A stretch of DNA of 64,000 nucleotides from an uncultured Paraprevotella sp. (GCA_944320775.1 CALUIV010000002.1:62001-126000), one strand, 5' to 3'. Positions 50,276 through 60,618 are shown, numbered from the stretch's first letter. Translations and numbers: made by a program. Notes: generated from the letters alone by a model not told the origin.

Positions 50276-51445
50276 TTATTTTGTCCAGCCTGCAGTCCAG
50301 TTGTTGGCTGTTTCAACTGCACCACGACCGTCGGTTGTTCCTACGAAGCGGTCTGTGAAATTAAATGTCTGGTTCGTGAGATTTCCGGCAGCTACGAACA
50401 TGTCGTTGCTGTAAATGCCTTCCTTGCTTGAAAGAGTGCCTGAGATAGCTACGTTGTTCAAAGTTGCCTCACCGTTCTTCAGGGCTGTTTCTGTCTGAGT
50501 GGTTTCGGTTCTCAATGCGTTTGCCTTTCCGGTGATTTGTGCGTCAGACATGATAACTTTTGTTCCGGCACGCAGACGAACACCATAATTTTTCTCGGCA
50601 TCGTTGTTTCCGATTAGGGTCAGTTTGCTCAATTTTGGACAAGAAACTGGAGTCGCGTCGTTATTGTTGCCATTGTTGTCTGCTTCGATCAGGCAGTCGC
50701 AGCTGGCGCTTTCTTCCTGATAAGCTACCCAATATGAACCTTCACCTCTCCATCCTTCTGTCCAGTCGAAAGAATCGTCTCCACAGTTAACCGTGATGGC
50801 ATGGTCGACGTTTACGGTTCCACCGAAGAATTCGATACCATCATCCTTACCGTTGCAAATCTGTACGTAAGAAACCTCTGTTCCGTTACCAACACCGTAG
50901 AAGGTAATACCGTTTGATTCGGTGTCTGCACTCAATGTCTGGCCGGTATTTTCCATACGGATGTATTTCAATTTACCTGAGTTGTCATCGTCGACTTCAC
51001 CGCCATAAATAGCATTACCGATTTCAGAACGTCCTGTACCACCATCAACGTTGATGCTGGCTTTACCGCAAATGTGAAGGCCGCCCCAAGAACCGGCAGC
51101 TTCTTTTTCTGAGGTCATTACGATTGGATTTTCTGCTGTACCTACTGCATTAATTTTGGCGCCTTGTTCGATAAGGATGTATGAGATATTGTCGGTATAT
51201 TTAGCAATGATTTTGACTCCCGGTTCAATGGTTAGGGTTGCAGGAGCTTTTACTTGAAGTTTTCCGTCAAGATAGTAAGTTACCCCACTTTTCAGAATCA
51301 TGTCTTCATTAACATCGCCGGTAATGACTGTTTCCGGAGCTGGAGGATTTTGTCCTGCATTTTCTTCTTCTGAACATGAAACACATGCAAATGATGCACA
51401 GAGAGCCATACTCAATGTAGCATACTTAAAAACATTCTTTTTCAT
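50276..51445 (-). CDS. Surface lipoprotein with right-handed beta-helix character
   Basis: The 389-residue protein has a lipoprotein signal (LCASFACVSC, Cys about residue 24) followed by SEEENAGQ, an acidic surface-export-like tail. The body has repeating short strands (LTIEPGVKIIAKY, GAKINAVGTAENPIVMTSEK, GSWGGLHICGKASINVDG, GIEFFGGTVNVDHAITVNCG) typical of a parallel beta-helix. It lies 42 bp after the TonB receptor gene and is probably its lipoprotein partner. Ligand is unknown. Confidence 0.75.
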   Translation of the reverse strand: MKKNVFKYATLSMALCASFACVSCSEEENAGQNPPAPETVITGDVNEDMILKSGVTYYLDGKLQVKAPATLTIEPGVKIIAKYTDNISYILIEQGAKINAVGTAENPIVMTSEKEAAGSWGGLHICGKASINVDGGTGRSEIGNAIYGGEVDDDNSGKLKYIRMENTGQTLSADTESNGITFYGVGNGTEVSYVQICNGKDDGIEFFGGTVNVDHAITVNCGDDSFDWTEGWRGEGSYWVAYQEESASCDCLIEADNNGNNNDATPVSCPKLSKLTLIGNNDAEKNYGVRLRAGTKVIMSDAQITGKANALRTETTQTETALKNGEATLNNVAISGTLSSKEGIYSNDMFVAAGNLTNQTFNFTDRFVGTTDGRGAVETANNWTAGWTK

Positions 51446-51487
51446 TCTCTTAAAAATTAACTAACAACTTGTTTTTATATATCTGTT

Positions 51488-54202
51488 TTAAAATTTATAG
51501 TTGAGACCAAAGTCGAAGGAAATACCTTCTTTGTAGCGTTCTACTTCTACTGTTTTGTTGGCTTCCGGCAGTTCCTGAGTCATGACAATGTCAGAGTTTG
51601 TCAGGTTCTTTACCTGAATCTTTGCACTGAGCTTTTTATTGAACTGATAGCCAATGTTCAGATTTAAGGTGTTGATCGCTTCCTGTACGACATCGCCCTG
51701 CTGTGCGATTCCAACGGCTTGGATACGTTCCCCCTGAAGATTGTAAAGTAGTGCCAGTGTCAATTTGCGATCTTTCTTGAAGGTTGGAGTGTAACTAATA
51801 TCTGCATTGACCAAATATGGAGAAGCACCTTGCAACTGGCGTTCGGTATTGGTGTAGACGCCACCTTCTGGTAGTTGTACGTTTGTGTACATGTATGATG
51901 CATTGATCGAAGCGTTCAGGTTCTTGATGATGTTCTTTTTGATTTCCAATTCTATACCGGCCGCAAGTCCGTCATCTGCATTCTGGAAAGAATATTCGCG
52001 AGCACCACCGGAAGTCCATTGAGTTCTTTCAATCGGTGTTTCCAGATATTTGTAGTAGCCGGTAACGGCAATCATATCCGTACCATTGTTGCCGAACCAT
52101 TCGTAGCGTAGATCCACATTGTAGTTGTATCCGTTGTTCAAATTGGCGTTACCGCGAAGATTGGCCGAACCATAAGATTCCTGATAACGGAATGGAGCCA
52201 TTTCGATGAATGACGGACGGGTTACGGTACGAGATGCTGCCAGTCGGAGACTGTTTTTCTTGTTCATCTCATATTTGATGTTCAGTGCCGGGAAGAAATC
52301 GTTTGTATTCAGTTCGCGTTTCTTCTGCTGGCTGCTACCATCTTCGTAATAATAAACCCATTGTGAACTGCTTTCCATACGGACGCCGGCATTCAACAAC
52401 AGTTTATCTGCCCATGTTACGTTAGCGTCAAGAAAACCGGCATAGATGATGTTACCTGCCTGATAACTGTTGCTTGGAACTTTATTACGGGATATAGTAA
52501 TATTACCTTTCTGTACTTCATCAAAATTAAGGAAGGCGTCCGTATTATAAATGTTGTCGTGTTCAAACGGACCGTAGAGACTATTTAGCTTTTCCAGATC
52601 ATAATAGTAACTGATACTTGAGAAATCTCTGCTTTTATTCTTATATGAGAATCCTGCTTGTAGTTTATCCTTGTCGTTGAAATGGTATGCCGCTTTCAGA
52701 TCACCAACCCATTCGTTTTCGTTCAGATTGCCGAAATAGCGCATGGTTTCCTGCTGGTTCAAGGTAAACAGTTTGTATTTACCGTCTTGAGTGCGTTGGA
52801 ACATCACCTGACGGCGGTCTGGTTCATTACTTGAAGAACGGTTGTACGATCCTCCCCAGTCTGTACGCCATTTGCTGCCAAATTCGTGATGACCGTGCAA
52901 CTGATAGTTTTGTAACATATAAATATGGGTGGTCTGATGGCTTCCGGAGAGAACGTGTTCTTCTTCATCCACACCGTTCCGGTCCATGTAGGTATCTGAT
53001 ACATTTCGGGCATAAAAGAATGTACCACCGATACGGTCAGCTTTTTTAAACTGATATCCCAGGTTCATGAGTCCTGTCAGTTTATTGTCCTGACTGTATT
53101 TATTGTAATAATATTCACTTTTCTGGTTTCCGGTAGCTTCAAAGGTCTTGACGAAGGCATCATGAACCGTGTTGAATCCTGTGCTGACACCCATGGACGT
53201 GAGCAGACTAAGTGTCCCTCTGTTCAGTTCAAAGTTTTTGCCGAGTCCGAAACTTCCGTCGATATTCGGCAACGTCATATACTTTTTGGTTTGAAAGCTG
53301 GTTTCGAAAAGATTGTTTTTCCGGGCGTAGTTGTCAAAGTCAATCAGACTCATGTTGGCAGCTTTCTGATCCATTCCCGGTGTGGTAAACAGCGTTCCGG
53401 AACGGTCCATCTGATAGCGTTCCTGAAATGTGGTCTGACTGTTACCGCCAGTACCAATAGACAGACTGAAAAAGTCTTCTGTTGCATGTTCTTTGGTTCC
53501 TATATCCACGTGGGCTCCGGAATAGTCAGCAAAGGTTGTTGCGCTGTATACTTTGCTGACCGTGATGTTCTGCACGGTTGACGAAGGAAATATATCCAGC
53601 GGAATTAACTTGTTATCGGGGTTTGGAGAGGCAATAGGCATACCATTAAGAGTGGTAATGCTATAACGGTCGCCCAAACCACGTACAATTAATTGTCCGG
53701 CTTCAGCAACGGAGATGCCCGTGATACGTTTTACACCTTCTTGTACATTAGATAATCCTTTTATACTCATTTCTCCTGCTCCCAGGTTTTCTATTGCTAT
53801 TGAAGCCTGTTTGCGTTCGGCAAGCAACACACGTTCCAATTCCAGATTTTTACGGGCGGTTACAGTTACTTCGTTCAGTTCTTTGTTGTCTGGTTTCATG
53901 TCTACTGTGACGGAAACTTCACCCTTATTCGGAACAGAAACAGTTATGGTTTGTGTATGAAAGGATATATAAGAAATTTGTAAAGTGTATTCTCCTTTTT
54001 TTAGTCCTTTCAGAACAAAGTTACCGTCTAAATCTGCTGTTGTTCCTTTGTTGGTCCCAACAACTCGGATGGCAGCTCCCATTAAAGGTTCGTTAAGTTC
54101 AGAATCCATGATTTTTCCTTTAATATCGCCGGCAACAGCATTTTGTGTTGCTGCAATTAGGAGCATTGTTGCCCAAAGTTTTCTTTTTCTACTTTCCGTC
54201 AT
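51488..54202 (-). CDS. TonB-dependent receptor
   Basis: The 904-residue protein has a signal peptide, a CarboxypepD-regulatory-like domain (about 25-110: GKIMDSELNEPLMGAAIRVV, GTTADLDGNFVLKGLKKGEY), a plug (about 120-250: ELNEVTVTARKNLELERVLL, ITGISVAEAGQLIVRGLGDR) and a C-terminal beta-barrel ending KEGISFDFGLNYKF. This is the layout of Bacteroidetes TonB receptors, which import ligands using the proton gradient. ATG 54202 is chosen as it precedes the signal peptide; the longer frame to 54373 is rejected. A surface lipoprotein gene follows after 42 bp. Confidence 0.88.
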   Translation of the reverse strand: MTESRKRKLWATMLLIAATQNAVAGDIKGKIMDSELNEPLMGAAIRVVGTNKGTTADLDGNFVLKGLKKGEYTLQISYISFHTQTITVSVPNKGEVSVTVDMKPDNKELNEVTVTARKNLELERVLLAERKQASIAIENLGAGEMSIKGLSNVQEGVKRITGISVAEAGQLIVRGLGDRYSITTLNGMPIASPNPDNKLIPLDIFPSSTVQNITVSKVYSATTFADYSGAHVDIGTKEHATEDFFSLSIGTGGNSQTTFQERYQMDRSGTLFTTPGMDQKAANMSLIDFDNYARKNNLFETSFQTKKYMTLPNIDGSFGLGKNFELNRGTLSLLTSMGVSTGFNTVHDAFVKTFEATGNQKSEYYYNKYSQDNKLTGLMNLGYQFKKADRIGGTFFYARNVSDTYMDRNGVDEEEHVLSGSHQTTHIYMLQNYQLHGHHEFGSKWRTDWGGSYNRSSSNEPDRRQVMFQRTQDGKYKLFTLNQQETMRYFGNLNENEWVGDLKAAYHFNDKDKLQAGFSYKNKSRDFSSISYYYDLEKLNSLYGPFEHDNIYNTDAFLNFDEVQKGNITISRNKVPSNSYQAGNIIYAGFLDANVTWADKLLLNAGVRMESSSQWVYYYEDGSSQQKKRELNTNDFFPALNIKYEMNKKNSLRLAASRTVTRPSFIEMAPFRYQESYGSANLRGNANLNNGYNYNVDLRYEWFGNNGTDMIAVTGYYKYLETPIERTQWTSGGAREYSFQNADDGLAAGIELEIKKNIIKNLNASINASYMYTNVQLPEGGVYTNTERQLQGASPYLVNADISYTPTFKKDRKLTLALLYNLQGERIQAVGIAQQGDVVQEAINTLNLNIGYQFNKKLSAKIQVKNLTNSDIVMTQELPEANKTVEVERYKEGISFDFGLNYKF

Positions 54203-54641
54203 AAATTGGTTTCCTGAATGTTTTCGATGGCAAAAGTAGAACTGGAAAATTACAAAAATTTTAAGAACTGAATAATTTTTAATGACGCGGGCTTGTAGAC
54301 CATAATTTGCGTTTTGAATATTCTCGATTGTCTTTTGTTTGTAATTGTGTTGAAATATTAGTTCTTGTTTCAAGAACGTATTAGAAATTGGCCAAGTATT
54401 TAATCAGTATATCAATGCCTGAATTGACCACTGTAAAAGTGGTCGCAGTTAGATTCCCTGTTTGCTTTTTTGGGGGAACAGAAAAGAAAATGTACATCGA
54501 TGTATTTTATAATATTCTCATTTATAATTAGTTGCTTCTTGCATTTGTACATGAGATTTTTCTATTTCTATGCTGTGATCAATCTATCTTTGCTCCTTGA
54601 AAGTTAACCCTTTACGATTAATGATTAACTAATGAATAATT
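54203..54641. other. Gene-free stretch between divergent genes
   Basis: It contains TACTTTTG (minus, 54238-54231), a likely -7 box for the TonB receptor, TATCTTTG (plus, 54585-54592), a likely -7 box for the lipoprotein gene at 54642, and a small perfect palindrome GACCACT-GTAAA-AGTGGTC (54426-54444). No gene is recognised. Confidence 0.45.
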
Positions 54642-55025
54642 ATGAAGAAATTTTTTCTTTTGGTATTTGTCGTGCTGTCTACAAGTTCATGTATGACTCT
54701 TTTTACTAAAACAAACCAGTCGGTCACTTTAATGGGAGCGGAGGGCATCACGATATATGACGCCCAAAACAATGTTAAAATTGGAAAAATAGAAGACGAA
54801 GGTAGTGTTATATTAGATATCAAGAAAAATCTGTCTGATAAGACATTGATAGCTAAAAAAGAAGGATATCAGAATACACCGATAATATTACCCTCGGTTT
54901 TTAATCCTAAGGCTTTGTGGAATATTCTTTTTTGGCCGGGTTTTCTGATAGATTTGGGTACGGGGAAAATAAATAAATATGAACCGGCGATTTATCAAAT
55001 AGAGATGAGACGACAGGAGGAATAG
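54642..55025 (+). CDS. Small lipoprotein, function unknown
   Basis: The 127-residue protein has a lipoprotein signal (LLVFVVLSTSSC, Cys about residue 17). The mature part contains NQSVTLMGAEGITIYDAQNN, LIAKKEGYQNTPIILPSVFN and WNILFWPGFLIDLGTGKINK, a PEGA-like beta segment followed by a hydrophobic WPGFLIDLGTG motif common in Bacteroidetes lipoproteins of unknown role. It is followed by a barrel-like protein gene after 30 bp. Confidence 0.7.
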   Translation: MKKFFLLVFVVLSTSSCMTLFTKTNQSVTLMGAEGITIYDAQNNVKIGKIEDEGSVILDIKKNLSDKTLIAKKEGYQNTPIILPSVFNPKALWNILFWPGFLIDLGTGKINKYEPAIYQIEMRRQEE

Positions 55026-55055
55026 CTGATGAAATGAAATTTGAGTAAATGTAAT

Positions 55056-55757
55056 ATGAAAAAATCTTTTTTATTTTTATTCTTGTTCGGGTACTTGTCT
55101 ATGACAGGTTTTGCTCAGACCGTTCAAAAAGATTGGTGCGTTAAATCTTTTGAAGTGGGTTTGAATGGGATGTTCAATAATCATTGTATTTGGGAATTGG
55201 AACCGGAGTTTTTTTATAATCCTGTTAAATGGATCGGAATTGGAGCCGGAATAGCTTATTCCGGAATGATCGGGTCGGAAAATTATGGCGGTATTTCTGC
55301 AGATGGGGCATTCCGCTGGTTCTTGTCGGATAAACAGGTGACTTATGCTTTCAGTTTTCGTCCTAAAATACAATGGAATTCTCCACATTTTTATTTGGAT
55401 CGGAAAAAGGAATATGCGCTGTCGGTGTCGGTTTGTCCCGGTCTGATCATTCCGATTCCGGTAAATCCATTCTATTCGGTCGATTATATACCCAATACGG
55501 ATCACTTAACGGGAATGGTTTCGCCGGTACGTGTTGAATCTGTTCGGGGAAGCCAGGCCCGTCCGGTTTATTATTCCTGCGGCATTTGGATTAATTATCA
55601 TGATGATGACCGTTTGAAAATATCAGCCGGTTATTTGTTTTCTGATTTTGATTATTATGGCGGCTTACGTCAGGTGCGTGTGGAGGGAAAATTATTGGAT
55701 TTAAAGAAAAAAAGGATGATGCACGCATTCACGGCACGTATTTCTTATGCGTTTTAG
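55056..55757 (+). CDS. Outer-membrane beta-barrel-like protein
   Basis: The 233-residue protein has a signal peptide (ending TGFAQ) and strands typical of small barrels: FEVGLNGMFNNHCIWELEPE, WIGIGAGIAYSGMIG, DRLKISAGYLFSDFDYYGGL and a last strand AFTARISYAF ending in an aromatic residue. No specific family is recognised. ATG 55056 is chosen over TTG 55041 by the signal peptide. Confidence 0.65.
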   Translation: MKKSFLFLFLFGYLSMTGFAQTVQKDWCVKSFEVGLNGMFNNHCIWELEPEFFYNPVKWIGIGAGIAYSGMIGSENYGGISADGAFRWFLSDKQVTYAFSFRPKIQWNSPHFYLDRKKEYALSVSVCPGLIIPIPVNPFYSVDYIPNTDHLTGMVSPVRVESVRGSQARPVYYSCGIWINYHDDDRLKISAGYLFSDFDYYGGLRQVRVEGKLLDLKKKRMMHAFTARISYAF

Positions 55758-55842
55758 TATGGACTAAAGCAGTCTGATATAGAATTTTGTAGAACATTAT
55801 AAATATCAACGATTTAATTATTTATTTGAAAATAGGATATCT

Positions 55843-56175
55843 ATGAAACAGTTATTGAAAATTTTCTTTCTTGTGATTTTAACTTGTTATGCCTGTTCAA
55901 AAGATACTCCATCTGTCAATCGGGTACGCGTTGAAGTAGTGGCTAATTCTGATGAACCAGTCAGAATTTACGGAACAAATTCAGGTAGTGAAAATGGAAT
56001 TATTATCCGGAAACACTATGATACCTCTTTTGTTACAGATGCTGTAGTGTTTTCTATTGATGCCCGTTGTAAAGATGAAAATGCATTGATTCGTATTAAA
56101 GTTTGGGTGAACGGTCGGCTTAAAGTGCAGAAGGATGGTAACAAATACGTGACGACTGGAGATATTTGGTCCTAG
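55843..56175 (+). CDS. Small lipoprotein, function unknown
   Basis: The 110-residue protein has a lipoprotein signal (LVILTCYAC, Cys about residue 18) followed by SKDTPSVNRVRVEVVANSDE and several beta strands ending VTTGDIWS. It has no family I can name. It is the third envelope protein of this little cluster, and may be co-transcribed with the two genes before it. Confidence 0.6.
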   Translation: MKQLLKIFFLVILTCYACSKDTPSVNRVRVEVVANSDEPVRIYGTNSGSENGIIIRKHYDTSFVTDAVVFSIDARCKDENALIRIKVWVNGRLKVQKDGNKYVTTGDIWS

Positions 56176-56250
56176 GAGAAATGTGAATATTGAGTTAAGA
56201 TGACTTTTACTGGTACTGATGTTTTTTCTACCAGTTTAGGGAACTTAACA

Positions 56251-56298
56251 AAAATAATCCCCACCGCTGAAATTCATTCAGCGGTGGGGATTATTTTT
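56251..56298 (-). terminator. Terminator of the tmRNA gene
   Basis: A perfect 21-bp stem (56251-56271 with 56277-56297) carries a T-run at its end on the minus strand and directly follows the 3' end of tmRNA. Confidence 0.85.
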
Positions 56299-56299
56299 G

Positions 56300-56695
56300 T
56301 GGAGCTGGAGGGAATCGAACCCTCGTCCAAACAGGGAAACCACATGCTTTCTACACGCTTATCCCAGCCTTCGGTTTTCGTGCGCAGGCAAGACCTGGGC
56401 CACCCACATGCGCCTTATCCTCTTAAACTTCATTCCCGATGCGAGGCTACCGGAAACTATCCCCGATTTAGCTGCACCACTGAATCAGAATGCTTCGGAG
56501 CAACAGCTTCTGAGTGATGTCTCGTTTCAGCACCTGGTGCCGAAATAAAGGTAATCTACTGTGCTTCGATTACGCAGCGAGAGCGTAGTTATTTTCGCCA
56601 GATAAATTCTTGGTAACTGAGATTATAGAGGAAATCACCGACCCTCTGCGTGCTTACATGCCATCCCATCCTGCTGTCAAATCCATGTCAACCCC
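56300..56695 (-). ncRNA. ssrA: Transfer-messenger RNA (tmRNA)
   Basis: On the minus strand the gene starts GGGGTTGACATGG (56695) and ends with the T-arm GAGGGTTCGATTCCCTC and the acceptor strand CAGCTCC plus A (56300). The acceptor strand pairs with GGGGTTG over seven positions, allowing G-U pairs. The tag reading frame GGC GAA AAT AAC TAC GCT CTC GCT GCG TAA lies at 56599-56570 and gives GENNYALAA, the Bacteroides-type degradation tag. The CCA end is not fully encoded. tmRNA rescues stalled ribosomes with SmpB. Confidence 0.93.
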
Positions 56696-56724
56696 AGATG
56701 AAAGGCATTTATCAAATATGGTTA

Positions 56725-56755
56725 CAAAGATATGAAAAATAATGGAGATGGCAAA
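56725..56755 (-). promoter_or_regulatory. tmRNA promoter
   Basis: On the minus strand TTTG (56755-56752), 19 nt, TATCTTTG (56732-56725) match the consensus exactly. Transcription would begin about 20 nt upstream of the mature 5' end, which is then processed. Confidence 0.75.
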
Positions 56756-56969
56756 AAGCTGTTGAAAAAAAATAATAAATAGGTGTATATCCTACTAATT
56801 GACGGCCATTTTTTGCTCATAAATAAAAATAGTATTTATTTTGCAATAAATTTGGCAGATAGTAGTTTCTAATATGGTGTTTATCCATTTGTTGGCTAGA
56901 CCGTTTTTAGGTTTTAAGACAGATATTTTATCGGAACGATAGTTGGATAAATAGAAAAAACAAGAAAAC

Positions 56970-59495
56970 ATGATAAAAAAACTAATCATTGGAGTATTTC
57001 TCCTGATGACTTGTGTGCAGATAACTTTTGCACAAAGTACAATGACGGATGAGCAAGTAATGCAGTATGTGCTTTCCGAAACTCAAAAAGGAACTTCACA
57101 AACAGAAATTGTTACGAAATTGATGTCGCAAGGAGTTTCGTTGGAACAGATTCAGCGCCTTCGGACAAAGTATACGAAAGAAACGGACGGTTCAGTTCTA
57201 GGTGCCCAAGATTTGACAGGAGTGTCTCGTCTACGTCAGAATAATGGATCTGGAGTAAAACAGGAGGGGACCGGTTTTATGAAAAAAGGAAATGGATTAG
57301 CTGAACCAGATGTGAATTCCATGTCGGCATTACAACGTCAACAATATATACAACAGCAACAAAGTCTTTATTTGAATGGGTTGGGATTTGTATTGCCAGA
57401 TTCGATGTCGATGTTTAATATGTATAATTATGATGGTTATCGGCAAATCGAGTCACCAGAACATTCGAAAAGAATTTTTGGTCACGATATCTTTTCCCAG
57501 ACAATGTTGACTTTTGAACCGGAAATGAATATTCCAGCTCCAGCAGATTATTTGTTGGGAGCAGGAGATTTGGTTTTTATTGATGTAACGGGAGCTTCCC
57601 AATTTTCCTTTAACGGCGAAATTTCACCAGAGGGATTTGTACATGTAGAGGGGTTTGGTCCGGTAAAAGTCGGAGGATTGACCATAGCACAGGCAAATAG
57701 TCAGCTGCGTAAGACTTTGGGCCGTTTCTTTAAAGAATCTGAGATTGTACTTACTGTTGGTCAGACAAAAACAATCACGGTTAATGTCATGGGTGAAGTG
57801 ATGCATCCGGGAACATATACGCTTTCAGCTTTTGCTACTGTTTTTCATGCATTATATATGGCAGGAGGAGCAAATGATATCGGAACTTTGCGTGCCATTA
57901 AAGTCTATCGTGATAATCGGTTGATTTCGACAATTGATTTATATGATTTTATTTTAAATGGAAAATTGGCAGGAAATGTGCGGCTGGCTTCTAATGATGT
58001 TATTGTAGTCGGGCCATATGAGTCTTTGGTACAGATATCAGGAAAAGTAAAGCGTCCGATGTATTATGAAATGCGTCCTACTGAAAGTGTTGCTACCCTT
58101 TTGGCCTATAGTGGTGGCTTTACAGGGGATGCTTATCGGGATCATATACGGTTGATTCGTAAGAATTCCGGTCAAAAGGAAGTATTCAGTATAAATGAAT
58201 TTGAGGCAGAAACTTTTCGGGTTGCCGATGGTGATTCCTTGTTTGTAGATTCGGTCTTAGATCGTTATGCCAATATGGTTGAAATTAAAGGGGCTGTTTT
58301 CCGACCAGGTATGTATCAGGTAGGAAATCAGATTACTACGGTTCGTCAATTGGTTGAGCAGGCCGGGGGATTGACTGAAGATGCTTTTCTTGCACGTGCA
58401 GTTATGCACCGTCGTAAAAAAGACCGTTCGCTTGAAGTGCTTCCTATTGCTTTGGGACAAGTAATGAATCATGAGCTTCCGGATATTACGTTGCGTAATG
58501 AAGATGTCTTATATATACCTAGTTTGAAAGATATACAAGATGAGAAAAAACTTTCTATATATGGTGAAGTTTACTATCCTGGTGTTTATCATTTTGCAGA
58601 TAATACAACTGTAGAAGATTTGATCTTACAGGCTGGCGGGTTGAAAGATGCCGCTTCATTGGTTAAGGTTGATGTATCGCGACGTTTGCGTAATGCTAAA
58701 GCAGAAGAGACTTCTTCTGTTATCGCAGAAATATTTTCATTTGCTTTGAAGGATGGTTTTGTTGTTGAAGGAACTCCTGGATTTGTCCTGCAACCATTTG
58801 ACGAAGTATTTGTACGTAAGAGTCCGGGTTATGTTGAGCAAAATCATGTGACGATTGAAGGTGAAGTGGCATTTGAAGGCATTTATACTCTGTCAAATAA
58901 AGGGCAGCGTTTGAGTGATTTGTTGGAAATGGCTGGCGGATTGACTCAGGAGGCATATCCCAAAGGTGCACGATTGATCCGGACATTGACTGATGCTGAA
59001 CGTCTGAAACAACAGTCAATGAAAAAATTTATTGTATCCAAAGATTCTGCTGAACTTCGAAAATTTGATTTGAATCAGGTTCGTTATGTTGGTATTAATT
59101 TGGATAAGGCCATTGAGCATAAAGGAAGTGATGAATGGGATCTGGTCTTGCAGGATGGTGATAAATTGATTATTCCGCAATATACGAATACGGTAACCAT
59201 CAATGGTGAAGTACTTTATCCGAATACAGTAGCTTATATGCCTGGACAAGGATTGGATTATTACATTAATCAAGCTGGAGGATTCAGCGTGAAAGCTCGT
59301 AGAAAAAAAGTTTTTGCAGTTAATTTAAACGGAACTGTTACCCGAGTTCGTAGAAGTAAGGATATTCAACCGGGTTGTGAGATTGTCGTTCCGACAAAAG
59401 AGGAGCGTAAACGGGCAGTATCGTTAACTGAAATATTAAGTATTGGTACCACGGCAGCCGCTTTAGGTACAATGATTTCAACTTTAGTCAAATAA
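56970..59495 (+). CDS. Polysaccharide export protein with multiple SLBB domains (Wza-like)
   Basis: The 841-residue protein has a signal peptide (ending TFAQ), a helical N-terminal region, a Poly_export domain (about 185-275: YLLGAGDLVFIDVTGASQFS, GFVHVEGFGPVKVGGLTIAQ) and then about six SLBB repeats (for example VNVMGEVMHPGTYTLSAFAT, VEIKGAVFRPGMYQVGNQIT, LSIYGEVYYPGVYHFADNTT, VTIEGEVAFEGIYTLSNKGQ, VTINGEVLYPNTVAYMPGQG). A C-terminal hydrophobic helix follows (about 815-838). This is the large Bacteroidetes form of the outer-membrane export channel for capsule or exopolysaccharide. It heads an operon with wzz, a polymerase and glycosyltransferases. Confidence 0.9.
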   Translation: MIKKLIIGVFLLMTCVQITFAQSTMTDEQVMQYVLSETQKGTSQTEIVTKLMSQGVSLEQIQRLRTKYTKETDGSVLGAQDLTGVSRLRQNNGSGVKQEGTGFMKKGNGLAEPDVNSMSALQRQQYIQQQQSLYLNGLGFVLPDSMSMFNMYNYDGYRQIESPEHSKRIFGHDIFSQTMLTFEPEMNIPAPADYLLGAGDLVFIDVTGASQFSFNGEISPEGFVHVEGFGPVKVGGLTIAQANSQLRKTLGRFFKESEIVLTVGQTKTITVNVMGEVMHPGTYTLSAFATVFHALYMAGGANDIGTLRAIKVYRDNRLISTIDLYDFILNGKLAGNVRLASNDVIVVGPYESLVQISGKVKRPMYYEMRPTESVATLLAYSGGFTGDAYRDHIRLIRKNSGQKEVFSINEFEAETFRVADGDSLFVDSVLDRYANMVEIKGAVFRPGMYQVGNQITTVRQLVEQAGGLTEDAFLARAVMHRRKKDRSLEVLPIALGQVMNHELPDITLRNEDVLYIPSLKDIQDEKKLSIYGEVYYPGVYHFADNTTVEDLILQAGGLKDAASLVKVDVSRRLRNAKAEETSSVIAEIFSFALKDGFVVEGTPGFVLQPFDEVFVRKSPGYVEQNHVTIEGEVAFEGIYTLSNKGQRLSDLLEMAGGLTQEAYPKGARLIRTLTDAERLKQQSMKKFIVSKDSAELRKFDLNQVRYVGINLDKAIEHKGSDEWDLVLQDGDKLIIPQYTNTVTINGEVLYPNTVAYMPGQGLDYYINQAGGFSVKARRKKVFAVNLNGTVTRVRRSKDIQPGCEIVVPTKEERKRAVSLTEILSIGTTAAALGTMISTLVK

Positions 59496-59562
59496 GTAGA
59501 AGGGAATCAGAGAGAAGAAAAATTTATATCAGATAAATTTGTCCAAAAACGAATAGAAAAAT

Positions 59563-60609
59563 ATGGAAAAAAGATCGAACGGTTTCAAGTTCATGCACGG
59601 TGAACTAAAACTGGATGCTTTGTTCAAACTTATTTGGCAAAATAAGAAAACATATGTTTATGTGTTGCTTGCCACTTTTGTCTTGTCGGCAGGCTATGCA
59701 GTCAGTTTGCCGCGTTATTATGAAACGAAGGTTCTTTTAGCTCCGGAATATTCCAGTGGAAGTTCCAGTTTGGGAAGTATTGGCGGACTTGCGTCTTTAG
59801 CCGGAATCAATTTGGGAAATATGGGTGGAGAAGATGCCATAGTACCTTCGTTGTACCCTGATTTGATTTCTTCTACAGATTTCCTGATATCTATGTTTGA
59901 TGTTCAGATTGTTACGAGAGATACTTCGTATACCGGAACATTGCGTCAATATATGGAAACGTGTCAAAAGGAGGCTTGGTGGACAGAAGGTATGTCGTGG
60001 ATGAAAAATTTGTTTCAGAAAAAGAAGCAGAATGATTCTGTTACAGTTCCTGATCCGTTTCAGTTGACTAAAGAAGAAACTATCTTAGCACAAAGTATCG
60101 GGAAAAAATTGAATTGTCTGGTTGATAAGAAAACAAACGTAATTACTTTGACAGTAACGGATCAGGATCCATTAGTGTCTGCTTTATTGGTTGATACTTT
60201 ACGTACTCGGTTGCAGTCTTTCATAACAAATTATCGTACACAAAAGGCTCGTAATGATTTGCAATATCTTTTGCAGCTACGTGATGAGGCGGCTCTTCAG
60301 TATAAAGAAAAACAGGAAGCGTATGCAACATATTCAGACGCAAACATGGAACTGTTTCTAGAAACCAATAAAAGTCATCTGGCTAAGTTGAAGAGTGAGG
60401 CACAAACGGCATATGATATTTATAATCAATTGTTACAGCGGGTTGAAATAGCCCGTGCAAAGGTATTGGAGCGTACACCTGCATTCACAGTGGTTCAAAA
60501 TGCGACTGTGCCTTTAAAACCGGCAGGACCTCGCCGAACGTTGATCGTCTTGGCTTTTTGTATGTTGGCATTTATTGGTACTACGGGTTATATTATTGTG
60601 AAGAAATAA
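59563..60609 (+). CDS. Wzz/chain-length determinant family protein
   Basis: The 348-residue protein has a cytoplasmic start, membrane helix 1 (about 31-50, YVYVLLATFVLSAGYAVSLP), the Wzz motif PRYYETKVLLAPEYSSG, a long periplasmic helical region (about 60-315) with coiled coil, and a C-terminal membrane helix (about 324-345) preceded by PLKPAGPRRTLIV, the usual proline-rich motif. It sets polymer length together with the export channel. No tyrosine-kinase domain is attached. Confidence 0.88.
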   Translation: MEKRSNGFKFMHGELKLDALFKLIWQNKKTYVYVLLATFVLSAGYAVSLPRYYETKVLLAPEYSSGSSSLGSIGGLASLAGINLGNMGGEDAIVPSLYPDLISSTDFLISMFDVQIVTRDTSYTGTLRQYMETCQKEAWWTEGMSWMKNLFQKKKQNDSVTVPDPFQLTKEETILAQSIGKKLNCLVDKKTNVITLTVTDQDPLVSALLVDTLRTRLQSFITNYRTQKARNDLQYLLQLRDEAALQYKEKQEAYATYSDANMELFLETNKSHLAKLKSEAQTAYDIYNQLLQRVEIARAKVLERTPAFTVVQNATVPLKPAGPRRTLIVLAFCMLAFIGTTGYIIVKK

Positions 60610-60618
60610 TCTGATTTC

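Noticed and set aside
56200-56548. Two plus-strand open frames across the tmRNA gene
   Set aside because: They are antisense to tmRNA; the reading includes the well-known spurious peptide that arises from reversed RNA T-arms.
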